From DATFKA01 sp035268885 (GTDB taxonomy: Bacteria > Bacteroidota > Bacteroidia > Chitinophagales > Saprospiraceae), in assembly GCA_035268885.1 (NCBI GenBank), contig DATFKA010000012.1, forward strand, positions 1-64,000: a DNA stretch of 64,000 bases. The letters are read 5' to 3'. The translations under genes were made by a program, and so were the position numbers. The notes under the pieces were generated by a model, which had not been told where the DNA came from, ran no database searches, and worked only from the letters and a program-made list of their open reading frames with translations. This document shows positions 32,897 through 41,265 of the stretch, piece after piece (within the stretch, counting starts at the first letter, position 1; each line of letters starts with the position of its first letter).

Positions 32897-33347
32897 TCAC
32901 GCCCCCAATTCCAGACCCAAATTGTAAAAATACTCCCGAAAAGCACTATCCGCCAGGGGCGTAAGATGATAGTAAAAAGTAGACTGTAAGAATATTTGAG
33001 GCGCAGTACCCGCCTCAACGTAAAAGTCCAGCTTTCTATTCGTTTTCCCCAGGGTATAACGCAGCGCGATGGGTTCTAACTTCTTTTTCTCCATTTTGCA
33101 CATATCGCAATCCCCACTTCAAGGTCCACTGCTGTGCTAGTGGTTGATTATAATTAATACCGTAACGGACTGTGTAAATACCTGAACTACTATAACTCAC
33201 AACTTCATCAGGATCCAGGAAGACTTGTCGGTCCGTAATTAGATTGGAGTATTCATAGCCCGTCAGCACATCAATCGTCGGGCGACTTTGGCTTTCGCCT
33301 AAAAAAGGCAGGAGTAAACAGCATAACAAGAAGTTTCTGGTTAGCAT
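32897..33347 (-). pseudogene. Frameshifted small exported (outer-membrane-like) protein gene
   Basis: Two overlapping frames together encode one protein of about 149 residues. Frame 1 (33347-33036) has a signal peptide (NFLLCCLLLPFLGESQS) and alternating beta-strand-like text (TVRYGINYNQPL, TLKWGLRYVQNGEK). Frame 2 (from 33103, open to 32897) continues with KLEPIALRYTLGKTNRKLDFYVEAG. Deleting one A from the A5 run on the minus strand (plus-strand T5 at 33084-33088) joins them in frame as GEKKLEPIALRY. It may be a true pseudogene, a sequencing error, or slippage. The family is unknown; a small beta-barrel is suggested. Confidence 0.7.
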
Positions 33348-33406
33348 ACTTTTCAGTTTTTATAACTGATGGCCAGCAGGCTTGATTATTACGCATTTGA
33401 TTTTAA

Positions 33407-33428
33407 CGCGTTAGTTTTCACCAACGCG
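33407..33428. terminator. Weak hairpin downstream of the GH3/beta-lactamase gene
   Basis: CGCGTT (33407-33412) pairs with AACGCG (33423-33428), and outer TTTTA/TAAAA sequence extends it loosely. It is in the 188 bp gap between the GH3 fusion gene (upstream) and the frameshifted gene. Confidence 0.3.
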
Positions 33429-33535
33429 ATCTAAAATTAGCTGGACTAGTTTATCACTAACCCAAAAACCTATCGTTTCTAGCCCACGCTCCTTAGCCAC
33501 TTAGGTTCCAAACCCACAAATCACCAATCGCCCCC

Positions 33536-36500
33536 CTACCGATCATCGGCCAGGCGCAGCAGATCGGGATCATCGCGCTCTACGCCATCACGCTCCAGTG
33601 CCCGGTAGATGAGTGACTGTACCCGCGGACGGATATCCATCTTATGTAGCTTATTGTTGTTCATACTCGGATAGGTGCGATTGGATAAGAATACATAAAC
33701 GATATCCTCATCCGGATCTGCCCAGACCGCCGTGCCCGTAAAACCCAGGTGACCAAAGGTGTTTTCGGAGGCCTCCGTCGCTAGATTGGGACTATGATCG
33801 TCGTCCAGCTCCAGCATATCAAAGCCAATGCCCCGGCGGGTAGAGCGCGGATGTCGTTGTGTAAACTGCCGGATAGTCTCTGGCTCCAGATATTGCTGCC
33901 CTCCGTAGTGGCCACCCTGTAACAACATTTGCATCAGACTGGCCAGATCTCTGGCATTAGAAAAAAGGCCGGCGTGCCCACTGACGCCGTCCAGCATAGC
34001 CGCGCCCATATCGTGCACATAGCCCTGTACCCGGCGACCGCGGAAATAATTATCTTCCTCGGTAGGTGGAATCTGATCCAGGTCGAAGCGCTCCAGGGGA
34101 CGGTAGCTGGTATGCTCCAACCCCATGGGCTTGTAAAAGCTTTCCTCTGCGAAGCGATCAATGGAGGTTCCCGAACGACGCTCCACCAACTGCGCCAGCA
34201 TATAAAAACCCAGATCGCTGTAACGGTAATTGGTCCGCCGACGCAGATCAGAGTGATAGACCTGCTGCCAAATCGAATCCTGAAAATCCCGGCGCAGGAA
34301 AAGATTCTGGGCTACCTCAACGGTAAAATCCTCTTCTACCCGATTGCGGTAGAATTCGGGCAGCGGTTTGGCGCTATACCGGTTGCCGGATACCGTCTGC
34401 TTATAAAAAGGTATCCACCCAATCAGTCCAGCGTGGTGGGCCATAATATCCTTAATGAGCTTACCGCGCTTGTTGGTCGCATTCAGTTCGGGTAAGAAGT
34501 GGCTGATCGGCTGATCAATATCTATACTGCCCGTCTCCTGTAATTTCATCATCGACAGCGTAGCGGCAGCCACTTTAGTAATCGAGGCCAGATCGTAAAT
34601 ATCGTCTACTTTGACCGGACGTTTGCGGCTGTAGGTATGATGTCCATAGGCTTTTTCGAAGACAATTTTACCGTCTTTAGCTACCAGCACTACACAGCCG
34701 GGCGTCGCTTTGGCATCCAGAGCTTCTTCGATAATGTCATCAATCCGCTGCAGGCTATCACTATTCAGGCCCGTCTCTTCGGGCAGGGCGTACCCCATCC
34801 TCAGAATGCGGGGCGTGATATGCCCGGCGTTGAAAGTACTGCGTCGGGAAGCCGTCACGGGTAGGCGACCGCGCAGACCAAAGGCGCCAAAAAGTGCCTG
34901 AGCCGCCAGATCCTGCGTCTCTTCGTCTTCGTTATAAGCACAGAGTACATTTTCGAAGCGATCAAAGTATTTTAGGCTGTAGGGATTACCGAATACCGTC
35001 AGCACTACTTTAGTTCGCTGATTTAGGGTATATAAAAAGTTTAACTGTTCTTGCTCTAATCCAAAATTCCATCTAGCGTACTGACTCATGTCGTGTAGGC
35101 CTACGATAACTACTTCGCGGCTGGATAGTTGTTCCAGCATCTGCTCGTAATCAGCGGCTTTCGCTTTGGTAGATAACTGGTGAGCGGGCATTTTCTTATA
35201 GCTACCCAGGCGTTTTTGGAAGGTCGTTGCTTTTGTTGCCCCCAGGCTAAGACTGGCCATATCCATCTCCGCAATTTCCTGAAAAGGAACCAGATTACCC
35301 TCATTTCGTACCAGGGTCAGTGCTTCGCGGATTAATTTTCTTTTGAGTGCTTTGGCAGCAGTATTATTAATGTCTGGTCGGATATTTTCCAGTGAGATTG
35401 GCGAAATTTTGTTTAAGCCCAGACGATACTTAGCGCGCAAAATTCGTTTTACGCTGGCATCAACCTGAGTCTGATCAATCCGACCGTCCGCTAGGTAGAC
35501 CTTGATCGCCTTGAGGGCCGCTGGAATATCTTCGGGCAAACACAGCACATCATTACCCGCCAGTACTGCTTCTGCTTCCGTCTGTCCGGCATCAAAATAT
35601 TTGGTGACGCCTTTCATCTCCAGGGCATCTGTAAAGGTGAGCCCCTGAAAACCCATTTCTTCGCGCAGCAGATTAGTCACCGTATTTCGCGAGAGCGTAG
35701 TCGGCCGATTAGGTCGATCATCCAGTACCGGCACACTGAGGTGGGCAATCATCATACTGCCTACCCCTTCCTCTGCCAACATCCGGAAAGGATATAGCTC
35801 GATACTATCCAGGCGGCGCTGATCGTGGGTGATCACCGGCAAATCGAGGTGGGAGTCCACATCAGTATCGCCGTGTCCGGGGAAGTGTTTGGCGCAAGCC
35901 ATCACCCCTTCGTCCTGCATACCTTTCATGTACTGATAACTCTTACTGGTCACGTTGTAGCGGTCTTCGCCAAAAGACCGAGTATTAATAACCGGGTTGG
36001 CGGCATTATTATTGACATCTACGACGGGGGCAAAATTCACCTGTACGCCGGTGCGCTTCAATTGCCGGCCTACTTCGCGCCCCATTTGGTAGATCAGGTC
36101 ATTATCCTGAATGGCGCCCAACATGAGCTGTCGGGGAAAGTTAATCGTCGCCTCTTTAAATCGCATGCCCACGCCCCACTCGGCATCTACGGCGACCATG
36201 AGTGGCAGTTCGCTGAGTGTCTGGTATTCGTTGATCAGTTGGGCTTGCTTCTCCGGTGTCCCCTGAAAAAAGCAGAGACTACCTACTTTATATTTCCGAA
36301 TCTGTTCTTTTACCTTTGCAATGTGGTCGGGGCCTAAATCGGAATGCGCCCGGATCATAAATAGTTGTCCGATGCGCTCATCGGCGTCCAAACTTTGGAA
36401 TACCGAGTCTACCCAGCGGTCTTCCTGGGCATCCGTTCCTTCCGTAAGAAAGAAATGGTCCGCTTGCGCAAAAAGTAATGGGCTACAAGCCAAAATAACC

Positions 36501-36538
36501 AGTACTGTCAAAAGGATTCTTGAGATGCGATTTGTCAT
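33536..36538 (-). CDS. GH3 beta-N-acetylglucosaminidase fused to a serine hydrolase (beta-lactamase family)
   Basis: A 1000-residue exported enzyme with a signal peptide (residues 5-25). The GH3 domain (about 35-400) has the NagZ-like motif KHFPGHGDTDVDSH (217-230) with its general acid/base His, and the nucleophile Asp304 in FTDALEMKG. A GH3 C-terminal-like region (about 405-590) follows. The beta-lactamase/DD-peptidase domain (about 605-985) has Ser652-x2-Lys655 (ASITK), a YSD triad (in RYSDLGFYML) and HAGLFS. Probable role: breakdown of peptidoglycan fragments in the periplasm. Divergent from a second serine hydrolase gene. Confidence 0.9.
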   Translation of the reverse strand: MTNRISRILLTVLVILACSPLLFAQADHFFLTEGTDAQEDRWVDSVFQSLDADERIGQLFMIRAHSDLGPDHIAKVKEQIRKYKVGSLCFFQGTPEKQAQLINEYQTLSELPLMVAVDAEWGVGMRFKEATINFPRQLMLGAIQDNDLIYQMGREVGRQLKRTGVQVNFAPVVDVNNNAANPVINTRSFGEDRYNVTSKSYQYMKGMQDEGVMACAKHFPGHGDTDVDSHLDLPVITHDQRRLDSIELYPFRMLAEEGVGSMMIAHLSVPVLDDRPNRPTTLSRNTVTNLLREEMGFQGLTFTDALEMKGVTKYFDAGQTEAEAVLAGNDVLCLPEDIPAALKAIKVYLADGRIDQTQVDASVKRILRAKYRLGLNKISPISLENIRPDINNTAAKALKRKLIREALTLVRNEGNLVPFQEIAEMDMASLSLGATKATTFQKRLGSYKKMPAHQLSTKAKAADYEQMLEQLSSREVVIVGLHDMSQYARWNFGLEQEQLNFLYTLNQRTKVVLTVFGNPYSLKYFDRFENVLCAYNEDEETQDLAAQALFGAFGLRGRLPVTASRRSTFNAGHITPRILRMGYALPEETGLNSDSLQRIDDIIEEALDAKATPGCVVLVAKDGKIVFEKAYGHHTYSRKRPVKVDDIYDLASITKVAAATLSMMKLQETGSIDIDQPISHFLPELNATNKRGKLIKDIMAHHAGLIGWIPFYKQTVSGNRYSAKPLPEFYRNRVEEDFTVEVAQNLFLRRDFQDSIWQQVYHSDLRRRTNYRYSDLGFYMLAQLVERRSGTSIDRFAEESFYKPMGLEHTSYRPLERFDLDQIPPTEEDNYFRGRRVQGYVHDMGAAMLDGVSGHAGLFSNARDLASLMQMLLQGGHYGGQQYLEPETIRQFTQRHPRSTRRGIGFDMLELDDDHSPNLATEASENTFGHLGFTGTAVWADPDEDIVYVFLSNRTYPSMNNNKLHKMDIRPRVQSLIYRALERDGVERDDPDLLRLADDR

Positions 36539-36634
36539 ATTGCGATTTATTTGGAATATTCAGTTGGCCTACTAAGAAACAATGATTTGGCCATAAAGCA
36601 AAATACTCTTTAAAAATATTGGCTAATAATTGAT

Positions 36635-36642
36635 TAAGTTTG
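36635..36642 (+). promoter_or_regulatory. Possible -7 box of the serine hydrolase promoter
   Basis: TAAGTTTG matches TAnnTTTG, 45 bases upstream of the ATG at 36688. A TTGG is only 13 bases upstream, too close for a normal -33 box. Confidence 0.35.
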
Positions 36643-36687
36643 CGAAAAGCTAGCCCCGACAAACATTCATCAAAATAATCAACCATT

Positions 36688-37839
36688 ATGCACAGTAAAC
36701 TATTACTTGTACTCTTACTCTATCTGGGCTCTTTGCCACTCAGCGGACAGAAAAACTACTATTTTCCCGAAAGGGGCCAATGGGAAGCCCGAACCCCCGC
36801 CGCCATGGACGTCTCCGCTACGGAGCTCCAGGAGGCTATCGACTTTGCCGAAGCGAATGAATACTCCGGCAGCCGCGATTTGCGACAAGCCATACTCAAG
36901 GGCTTTGAGCGGGAGCCCTTCCATCAGATCCTGGGACCAACCAAAAAGCGGGGTGGTCCGGCCGGGATGATCCTCAAAAATGGCTACGTTATTGCGCAGT
37001 GGGGAGACACCAAACGGGTAGACATGACCTTCAGCGTCACCAAAAGCTACCTGTCTACCGTCGCCGGACTGGCCATCGACGAGGGTCTGATCCAGTCTAC
37101 CGACGATTATGTAAAAGACTACGTATGGTCCGGAGAATTTGACGGCCGCCATAATTCGACGATCCAGTGGAAACACTTACTCAATCAATCTTCCGACTGG
37201 ACAGGTCAGCTCTGGGGTGGCTACGACTGGGCCGATCGCCCTCCACGCGAAGGTGATCTCGACGACTGGAAGTTGAGAGAGTTGCGCGCTCCGGGCACTG
37301 TTTTTGAGTACAATGACGTACGCGTGAACTTACTGGCTTACTCCCTGCTCCAGGTTTGGCGCCAGCCACTACCCCAGATCCTCAAAGAAAAGGTTATGGA
37401 TCCGATCGGCGCCTCTACGACCTGGCGTTGGTTTGGTTATGAGAACTCCTTCGTTAACGTGGATGGCCACATGATGCAATCGGTCAGTGGTGGTGGTCAT
37501 TCCGGAGGGGGGCTGTTCATCAACACCGAAGATCACGCCCGCTTCGGGCTGCTGTTCCTAAATGATGGCAAATGGAAGGATCAAAATATTATCTCTTCGG
37601 AATGGATCAAAGAAGCGACCATTTCTTCGGAAGCTGCCGTCAGTTACGGTTATATGTGGTGGCTGAATCGAGAAGGCGGCCGTTATTGGGAGGGCGTACC
37701 GGAGACGGTATTCTACGCAGCCGGCTTTGGCGGTAACTATATCGTCGTGGATCCCGAGCACGATCTGGTCATCGTGACGCGCTGGTTGGAACCCAGTCAG
37801 ATGGGTACTTTCGTAAAGATGGTGATGGAAGCGCTGTAA
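36688..37839 (+). CDS. Serine hydrolase of the beta-lactamase family, exported
   Basis: A 383-residue protein with a signal peptide (LLLVLLLYLGSLPLSGQ). Active-site motifs of class C beta-lactamase/penicillin-binding proteins are SVTK (Ser-x2-Lys, in FSVTKSYLS), YND (in FEYNDVRVNLL) and HSGGG. The region SSDWTGQLWGGYDWADRPP is typical of the hydrolase branch close to esterases and 6-aminohexanoate-dimer hydrolase. The substrate may be a D-amino-acid peptide or an ester; beta-lactam resistance cannot be claimed. Divergent from the GH3 fusion. A 22 bp palindrome follows the stop directly. Confidence 0.88.
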   Translation: MHSKLLLVLLLYLGSLPLSGQKNYYFPERGQWEARTPAAMDVSATELQEAIDFAEANEYSGSRDLRQAILKGFEREPFHQILGPTKKRGGPAGMILKNGYVIAQWGDTKRVDMTFSVTKSYLSTVAGLAIDEGLIQSTDDYVKDYVWSGEFDGRHNSTIQWKHLLNQSSDWTGQLWGGYDWADRPPREGDLDDWKLRELRAPGTVFEYNDVRVNLLAYSLLQVWRQPLPQILKEKVMDPIGASTTWRWFGYENSFVNVDGHMMQSVSGGGHSGGGLFINTEDHARFGLLFLNDGKWKDQNIISSEWIKEATISSEAAVSYGYMWWLNREGGRYWEGVPETVFYAAGFGGNYIVVDPEHDLVIVTRWLEPSQMGTFVKMVMEAL

Positions 37840-37860
37840 GCCGAAGCAGGAGCTTCGGCT
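37839..37860. repeat. GAAGCAGGAGCTTC palindromic repeat, possible terminator
   Basis: AGCCGAAGC (37839-37847) and GCTTCGGCT (37852-37860) pair around AGGA, directly after the serine hydrolase stop codon. The core 14-mer (37843-37856) equals the copy at 6783-6796. Confidence 0.65.
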
Positions 37861-37873
37861 CAACAATCATTGA

Positions 37874-39166
37874 TCAGACCATAATCTTCCAGAAATCATA
37901 AGTTTCTTTGGCCAGACGCTCCCGGTGATCGGGGTGCGCGATGTCGATCAGGGCTTTGGCCCGTTCTTTTAGTGAGCGTCCGAATAATCGGGCCACCCCA
38001 TATTCCGTAACGATATACTGGGCGTGGGCCCTGGTAGTTACGACCCCGGCTCCCGGCTGTAATGCGGTAGTGATTTTACTCTGCCCCCTTCTGGTAACTG
38101 AAGGTAGAGCGATAATCGGTTTTCCGCCTTCTGATAAGGCCGCACCCCGCATAAAGTCCATCTGTCCGCCAATCCCCGAGTATATTCGGGGACCGATACT
38201 ATCGGCACAGACCTGCCCGGTGATATCCACTTCAATAGCACTATTGATGGCGGTCATTTTAGGATGCTGACGGATAACGTGGGTGTCGTTAACGTATGCA
38301 ATATCTAGGACTCGTACCAGCGGATTGTCGTCGACAAAATCGTACAATTTTTTGGAGCCAATGAGAAAACCGGTGACAATATGGTTCTTATGGCCACGCT
38401 TGTGCTCATTGGTTATCACCCCCCGTTCTACCAATTCGATGACTCCATCAGAAAACATTTCCGTATGGATACCCAGGCCCTTATGGTAGCGCATCGCTTT
38501 AAGCGCTGCGTTAGGAATATTACCAATACCCATCTGCAGGGTAGAACCGTCGTCTACCAGATCGGCAATGTACTGCCCGATGAGCGTTTCCACTTCGTTG
38601 GGTTCTGGTAATTCCACGGCGGGTAAGTCGTAGTCTACTTCAATTAATTTATCGAATTTACTGATGTGGATGTTGCCATCGCCGTTGGTTCGGGGCATGT
38701 TGGGATTGATCTCGGCGATTAGCTTCTTTGCCGACTGTGCGGCTGACAATGAGGTTTCGACGGAGACTCCCAGTGTACAAAATCCGTTTTTATCCGGTGG
38801 GGATACTTGCAAAAGGGCAGCGTCCAGTTCGACTTGTCCTCGGCGAAATAACCGGGGGATATCGCTGTAAAAAATCGGAACAAAATCGGCACGACCTGCA
38901 TTTACGGCCGGACGAACATTACTGCCCACAAAGAGGTTTTTCACCCGGAAGCTTTCGGCAACTTCGGGGGCGGCGTAGGGCGCCCCACCTTCCGTGTGCA
39001 TTTGATAGATATTTACATTTCGGAGCTCGTCGGCGCGATCAGCGAGAGCCTGGATGAGTACTTTGGGAGCTGCTGCTGCAGTATGAATAAATATGTTGGT
39101 ATTGGACTTAATTAAGCTGACCGCTTCGGAAGCCGATACGGCCTGATAGTTGTTGTTGAGTAGCAT
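37874..39166 (-). CDS. Acetyl-CoA hydrolase/transferase family protein (4-hydroxybutyrate CoA-transferase-like)
   Basis: Transfers CoA between acyl-CoA and a carboxylic acid such as acetate, butyrate or 4-hydroxybutyrate. The catalytic glutamate is Glu236 in GIHTEMFSDGVIEL, and GIGNIPNAAL and GIGGQMDFMRGA are the oxyanion/CoA-binding loops. 430 residues matches the short, cytoplasmic CoA-transferase type. The acceptor is not determinable. A TGACAAT/ATTGTCA dyad lies upstream (39238-39263). Confidence 0.9.
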   Translation of the reverse strand: MLLNNNYQAVSASEAVSLIKSNTNIFIHTAAAAPKVLIQALADRADELRNVNIYQMHTEGGAPYAAPEVAESFRVKNLFVGSNVRPAVNAGRADFVPIFYSDIPRLFRRGQVELDAALLQVSPPDKNGFCTLGVSVETSLSAAQSAKKLIAEINPNMPRTNGDGNIHISKFDKLIEVDYDLPAVELPEPNEVETLIGQYIADLVDDGSTLQMGIGNIPNAALKAMRYHKGLGIHTEMFSDGVIELVERGVITNEHKRGHKNHIVTGFLIGSKKLYDFVDDNPLVRVLDIAYVNDTHVIRQHPKMTAINSAIEVDITGQVCADSIGPRIYSGIGGQMDFMRGAALSEGGKPIIALPSVTRRGQSKITTALQPGAGVVTTRAHAQYIVTEYGVARLFGRSLKERAKALIDIAHPDHRERLAKETYDFWKIMV

Positions 39167-39237
39167 GTCTTGTGTTTATTTTCTGCTGCAAAGTTTAGAA
39201 AAAAAGAAGCCCTTACCGAGAATATTCATCAACCAAG

Positions 39238-39263
39238 TGACAATAAAATATTGATAATTGTCA
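39238..39263. promoter_or_regulatory. Dyad upstream of the CoA-transferase gene
   Basis: TGACAAT (39238-39244) and ATTGTCA (39257-39263) form a perfect 7 bp inverted repeat with 12 bases between; an inner CAATA/TATTG pair strengthens it. It is about 72 bases upstream of the CoA-transferase start and 33 bases from hairpin element A copy 2. Candidate operator. Confidence 0.35.
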
Positions 39264-39296
39264 TGCGATAGGGCTGGAATATGATTACCTTTAGAA

Positions 39297-39466
39297 GAAG
39301 TTGTTTAAAAACGCCTCACTGAGCCCTTGACAACACATTGAAAGCCAATACGGCAGCTCTTTTTTCCCTTCGTCCGCCTGAGGCGGATGGCTATGAGAAA
39401 AAAGTAGCCTTGCCTTGACTTCCAAGCCGTTACCAATCATCTCACCAGGAATTCTTAAACAACTTC
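39297..39466. repeat. Hairpin element family A (MITE-like), copy 2
   Basis: A 170 bp unit with terminal inverted repeats (left GAAGTTGTTTAA, right TTAAACAACTTC, a perfect 12 bp match). It is closely similar along its length to 2797-2968 and has the same TCCGCCTGAGGCGGA centre. Its halves pair imperfectly. It ends 20 bp before the preferred start of the seven-helix membrane gene. Confidence 0.82.
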
Positions 39467-39486
39467 ATAGTATAATTTGCACCCGC

Positions 39487-40281
39487 ATGAATCCATTGGA
39501 ACTACCCGATCAACATAGCCTTTATTACTACCTTTTGCTGCTCGTCATGGTAGGAGCACAACTGCAAGCCTTTATCATTGGCGTTCTGTTTTTTTTCAAG
39601 CGCTCAGGTAGTAAGCGTTCGAATGCTTTCTTTGGTAGTTTGCTTATTTTATTTTCACTTACCCTACTGCACTATATTCTTATTTATACAGAAATTTATA
39701 CCTCGGTTCAAGAAATCCAATTTCTCCCCATTTATTTTACACTAAGTCTGCCGGTATTTTTCTTTTTTCATATCAAACTACTCTTATTTCCACAGTATAA
39801 GCTACGGTGGACCGATGCCAAGCACTTTATTTTGCCCCTTGGACAGGTGATTTACTTTGGTATTACCTTTTTATCCGAGCAAAGCTTTGAGGGAAACTTT
39901 GGCAGAAAAGATCAGAATCTTTTCTACGGGGCGCTGGAACAGTTGCTGTACCTAAGCAGCTTTTACGCCTATATGTATTTTTCTTACCGATATGTCCTGG
40001 CCAAAAAGCGGATAGCTCGGAGTAAGGTAGGCTTAAAAAGAGCCTGGTACGCCGAGAAGTTGATCCAGGTATTCTTTTTACTTTTTTCGGTTCATGCCTT
40101 GTTTATGCTGGCTGATTATTTCGCTTTCCAATTTATGCACATTAACCTAAGGGCCAATCGAGTATTTGCCGCCCTGGGGGTATTGTCCTTTGTCGCCCTT
40201 TTGCTTTGCCTGGGCACCTACGGCTTCCAGGTATTAATCTGGGGCCGTAAATTACTCAACGAAGAGAAAAAGACGCTATGA
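39487..40281 (+). CDS. Seven-helix membrane protein resembling the sensor part of AraC-type regulators
   Basis: A 264-residue protein with about seven hydrophobic segments (first LLLLVMVGAQLQAFIIGVLF). The loops are short and contain aromatic and charged residues (IKLLLFPQYKLRW, YRYVLAKKRIARSK). The layout resembles the N-terminal membrane domain of Bacteroidota membrane-anchored AraC regulators, but there is no C-terminal helix-turn-helix: the protein ends 25 residues after the last helix (KLLNEEKKTL). The ATG at 39487 is preferred to an earlier start at 39415, which lies inside the repeat element. Function unknown. Flanked by two different hairpin elements. Confidence 0.7.
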   Translation: MNPLELPDQHSLYYYLLLLVMVGAQLQAFIIGVLFFFKRSGSKRSNAFFGSLLILFSLTLLHYILIYTEIYTSVQEIQFLPIYFTLSLPVFFFFHIKLLLFPQYKLRWTDAKHFILPLGQVIYFGITFLSEQSFEGNFGRKDQNLFYGALEQLLYLSSFYAYMYFSYRYVLAKKRIARSKVGLKRAWYAEKLIQVFFLLFSVHALFMLADYFAFQFMHINLRANRVFAALGVLSFVALLLCLGTYGFQVLIWGRKLLNEEKKTL

Positions 40282-40442
40282 AGCGGTTTAAACTTTTTGG
40301 TTCAAGCGGTCTTAAAAAGCTTGTAGGTTCTGGCAAAGCTCAATTTGAGATGCGTAGCCAAAGTTACGGATCGAAAATTAGCTGCTGTCCAGGTTCTATA
40401 AGACTTTAAGACTCAGCGAACTGAAAAAGTTTAAATCGCTTC
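40280..40442. repeat. Hairpin element B (MITE-like), single copy
   Basis: A 163 bp unit whose ends (GAAGCGGTTTAAACTTTTT and AAAAAGTTTAAATCGCTTC) are near-perfect inverted repeats. Inward from the ends the two halves still pair imperfectly (GTTC...GTCTTAAA...CCTGG on both arms). It starts inside the stop codon of 39487-40281. No ORF. No second copy was seen in the window, and it does not resemble element A apart from its form. Confidence 0.65.
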
Positions 40443-40470
40443 TATAAATGTATTGGGCAATACAAATATC

Positions 40471-41127
40471 CTAATTATTGTTCTTCTTCTTAAAGTCGCC
40501 CTCTTTCCAGGAGTCAAAGAATCGCTTCCAGGCGGCGGCATTAAAGATGTTCATCGGTGGTTGCTGGCCGACAAAGTAGTATTCACGGGCTTGCTGACGC
40601 AGATAGTAATCAGCATTTTCATTCCCATCGTAACTAACCGCTGGCCGTAGTCGTTCCAGGGTTTCTTTTGCCAAATTCTGCTGAGCAATTTGTTGTAACT
40701 CTGGTGTCACATCCATGGCCAGAAATTCCAGGCGGAAATGATCTCGGCTGGGCCAGGGAAACACCACCGTTTCTGGTAAATTCACTGTATCCTGAGTCAT
40801 TAACTGTACAATGGAGTAGCGATCGTCATCCAAATCTTCCGGAATTTCGAACTCTACTGTTTTATAGCCAATCGCAGAGAAATTAACGACATCCCCTTTA
40901 CGCACGACAATGGTAAAGAAACCTTTGAGGTCTGAATAGGTACCGCGGCTTTGATCTTTCACCGAAACGGTCGTATAAGGAACGGGCACCAGCTTATCCG
41001 TGGAACCGTCTAGCACCAGACCTGAAAATTGCACCAGGCCATTGTCCCGGCGGTTCTGCTGTCCGTGGCTTTGTCCGACGATCAATAGAAGCAAAGAAAA
41101 TAATAGGATGATACGACTTATCTGCAT
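40471..41127 (-). CDS. Carboxypeptidase-like regulatory domain protein, exported
   Basis: A 218-residue protein with a signal peptide (ISRIILLFSLLLLIVGQSHG). The CarboxypepD_reg-like beta-sandwich (about residues 30-105) shows FSGLVLDGSTDKLVPVPYTTVSV, RGTYSDLKGFFTIVVRKGD and VNFSAIGYKTV. The C-terminal 100 residues are charged and without a known domain. There is no TonB-dependent barrel after it, unlike most proteins with this domain. It lies downstream of lon on the same strand (138 bp gap). Role unknown, perhaps periplasmic or surface binding. Confidence 0.82.
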   Translation of the reverse strand: MQISRIILLFSLLLLIVGQSHGQQNRRDNGLVQFSGLVLDGSTDKLVPVPYTTVSVKDQSRGTYSDLKGFFTIVVRKGDVVNFSAIGYKTVEFEIPEDLDDDRYSIVQLMTQDTVNLPETVVFPWPSRDHFRLEFLAMDVTPELQQIAQQNLAKETLERLRPAVSYDGNENADYYLRQQAREYYFVGQQPPMNIFNAAAWKRFFDSWKEGDFKKKNNN

Positions 41128-41265
41128 TGGTTGATTTTTTGGTTATTCCAACGAAATACGGGGATTGCCCCATACTTGTCTCTATTTATAGACTACTGAA
41201 CCCATCGAATGGTTCGTCCTATATCGCCTAAAAATAGCTTTTTTGCGAAAGCAAAGCAAAAATTA

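Noticed and set aside
33929..34495. A 188-codon plus-strand frame opposite the GH3/beta-lactamase fusion
   Set aside because: Fully antisense to the hydrolase domain with intact catalytic motifs; no family features.
35825..36337. A 170-codon plus-strand frame opposite the GH3 domain
   Set aside because: Same reason: mirror of the GH3 coding strand, no own signals.
36715..37176. A 153-codon minus-strand frame within the serine hydrolase gene
   Set aside because: Antisense shadow of a gene with SxxK, YxN and HxG motifs.
39415..39486. N-terminal extension of the seven-helix protein gene
   Set aside because: This stretch is the right part of hairpin element A copy 2 and its end; the encoded residues are derived from the element, and the ATG at 39487 is a better start.
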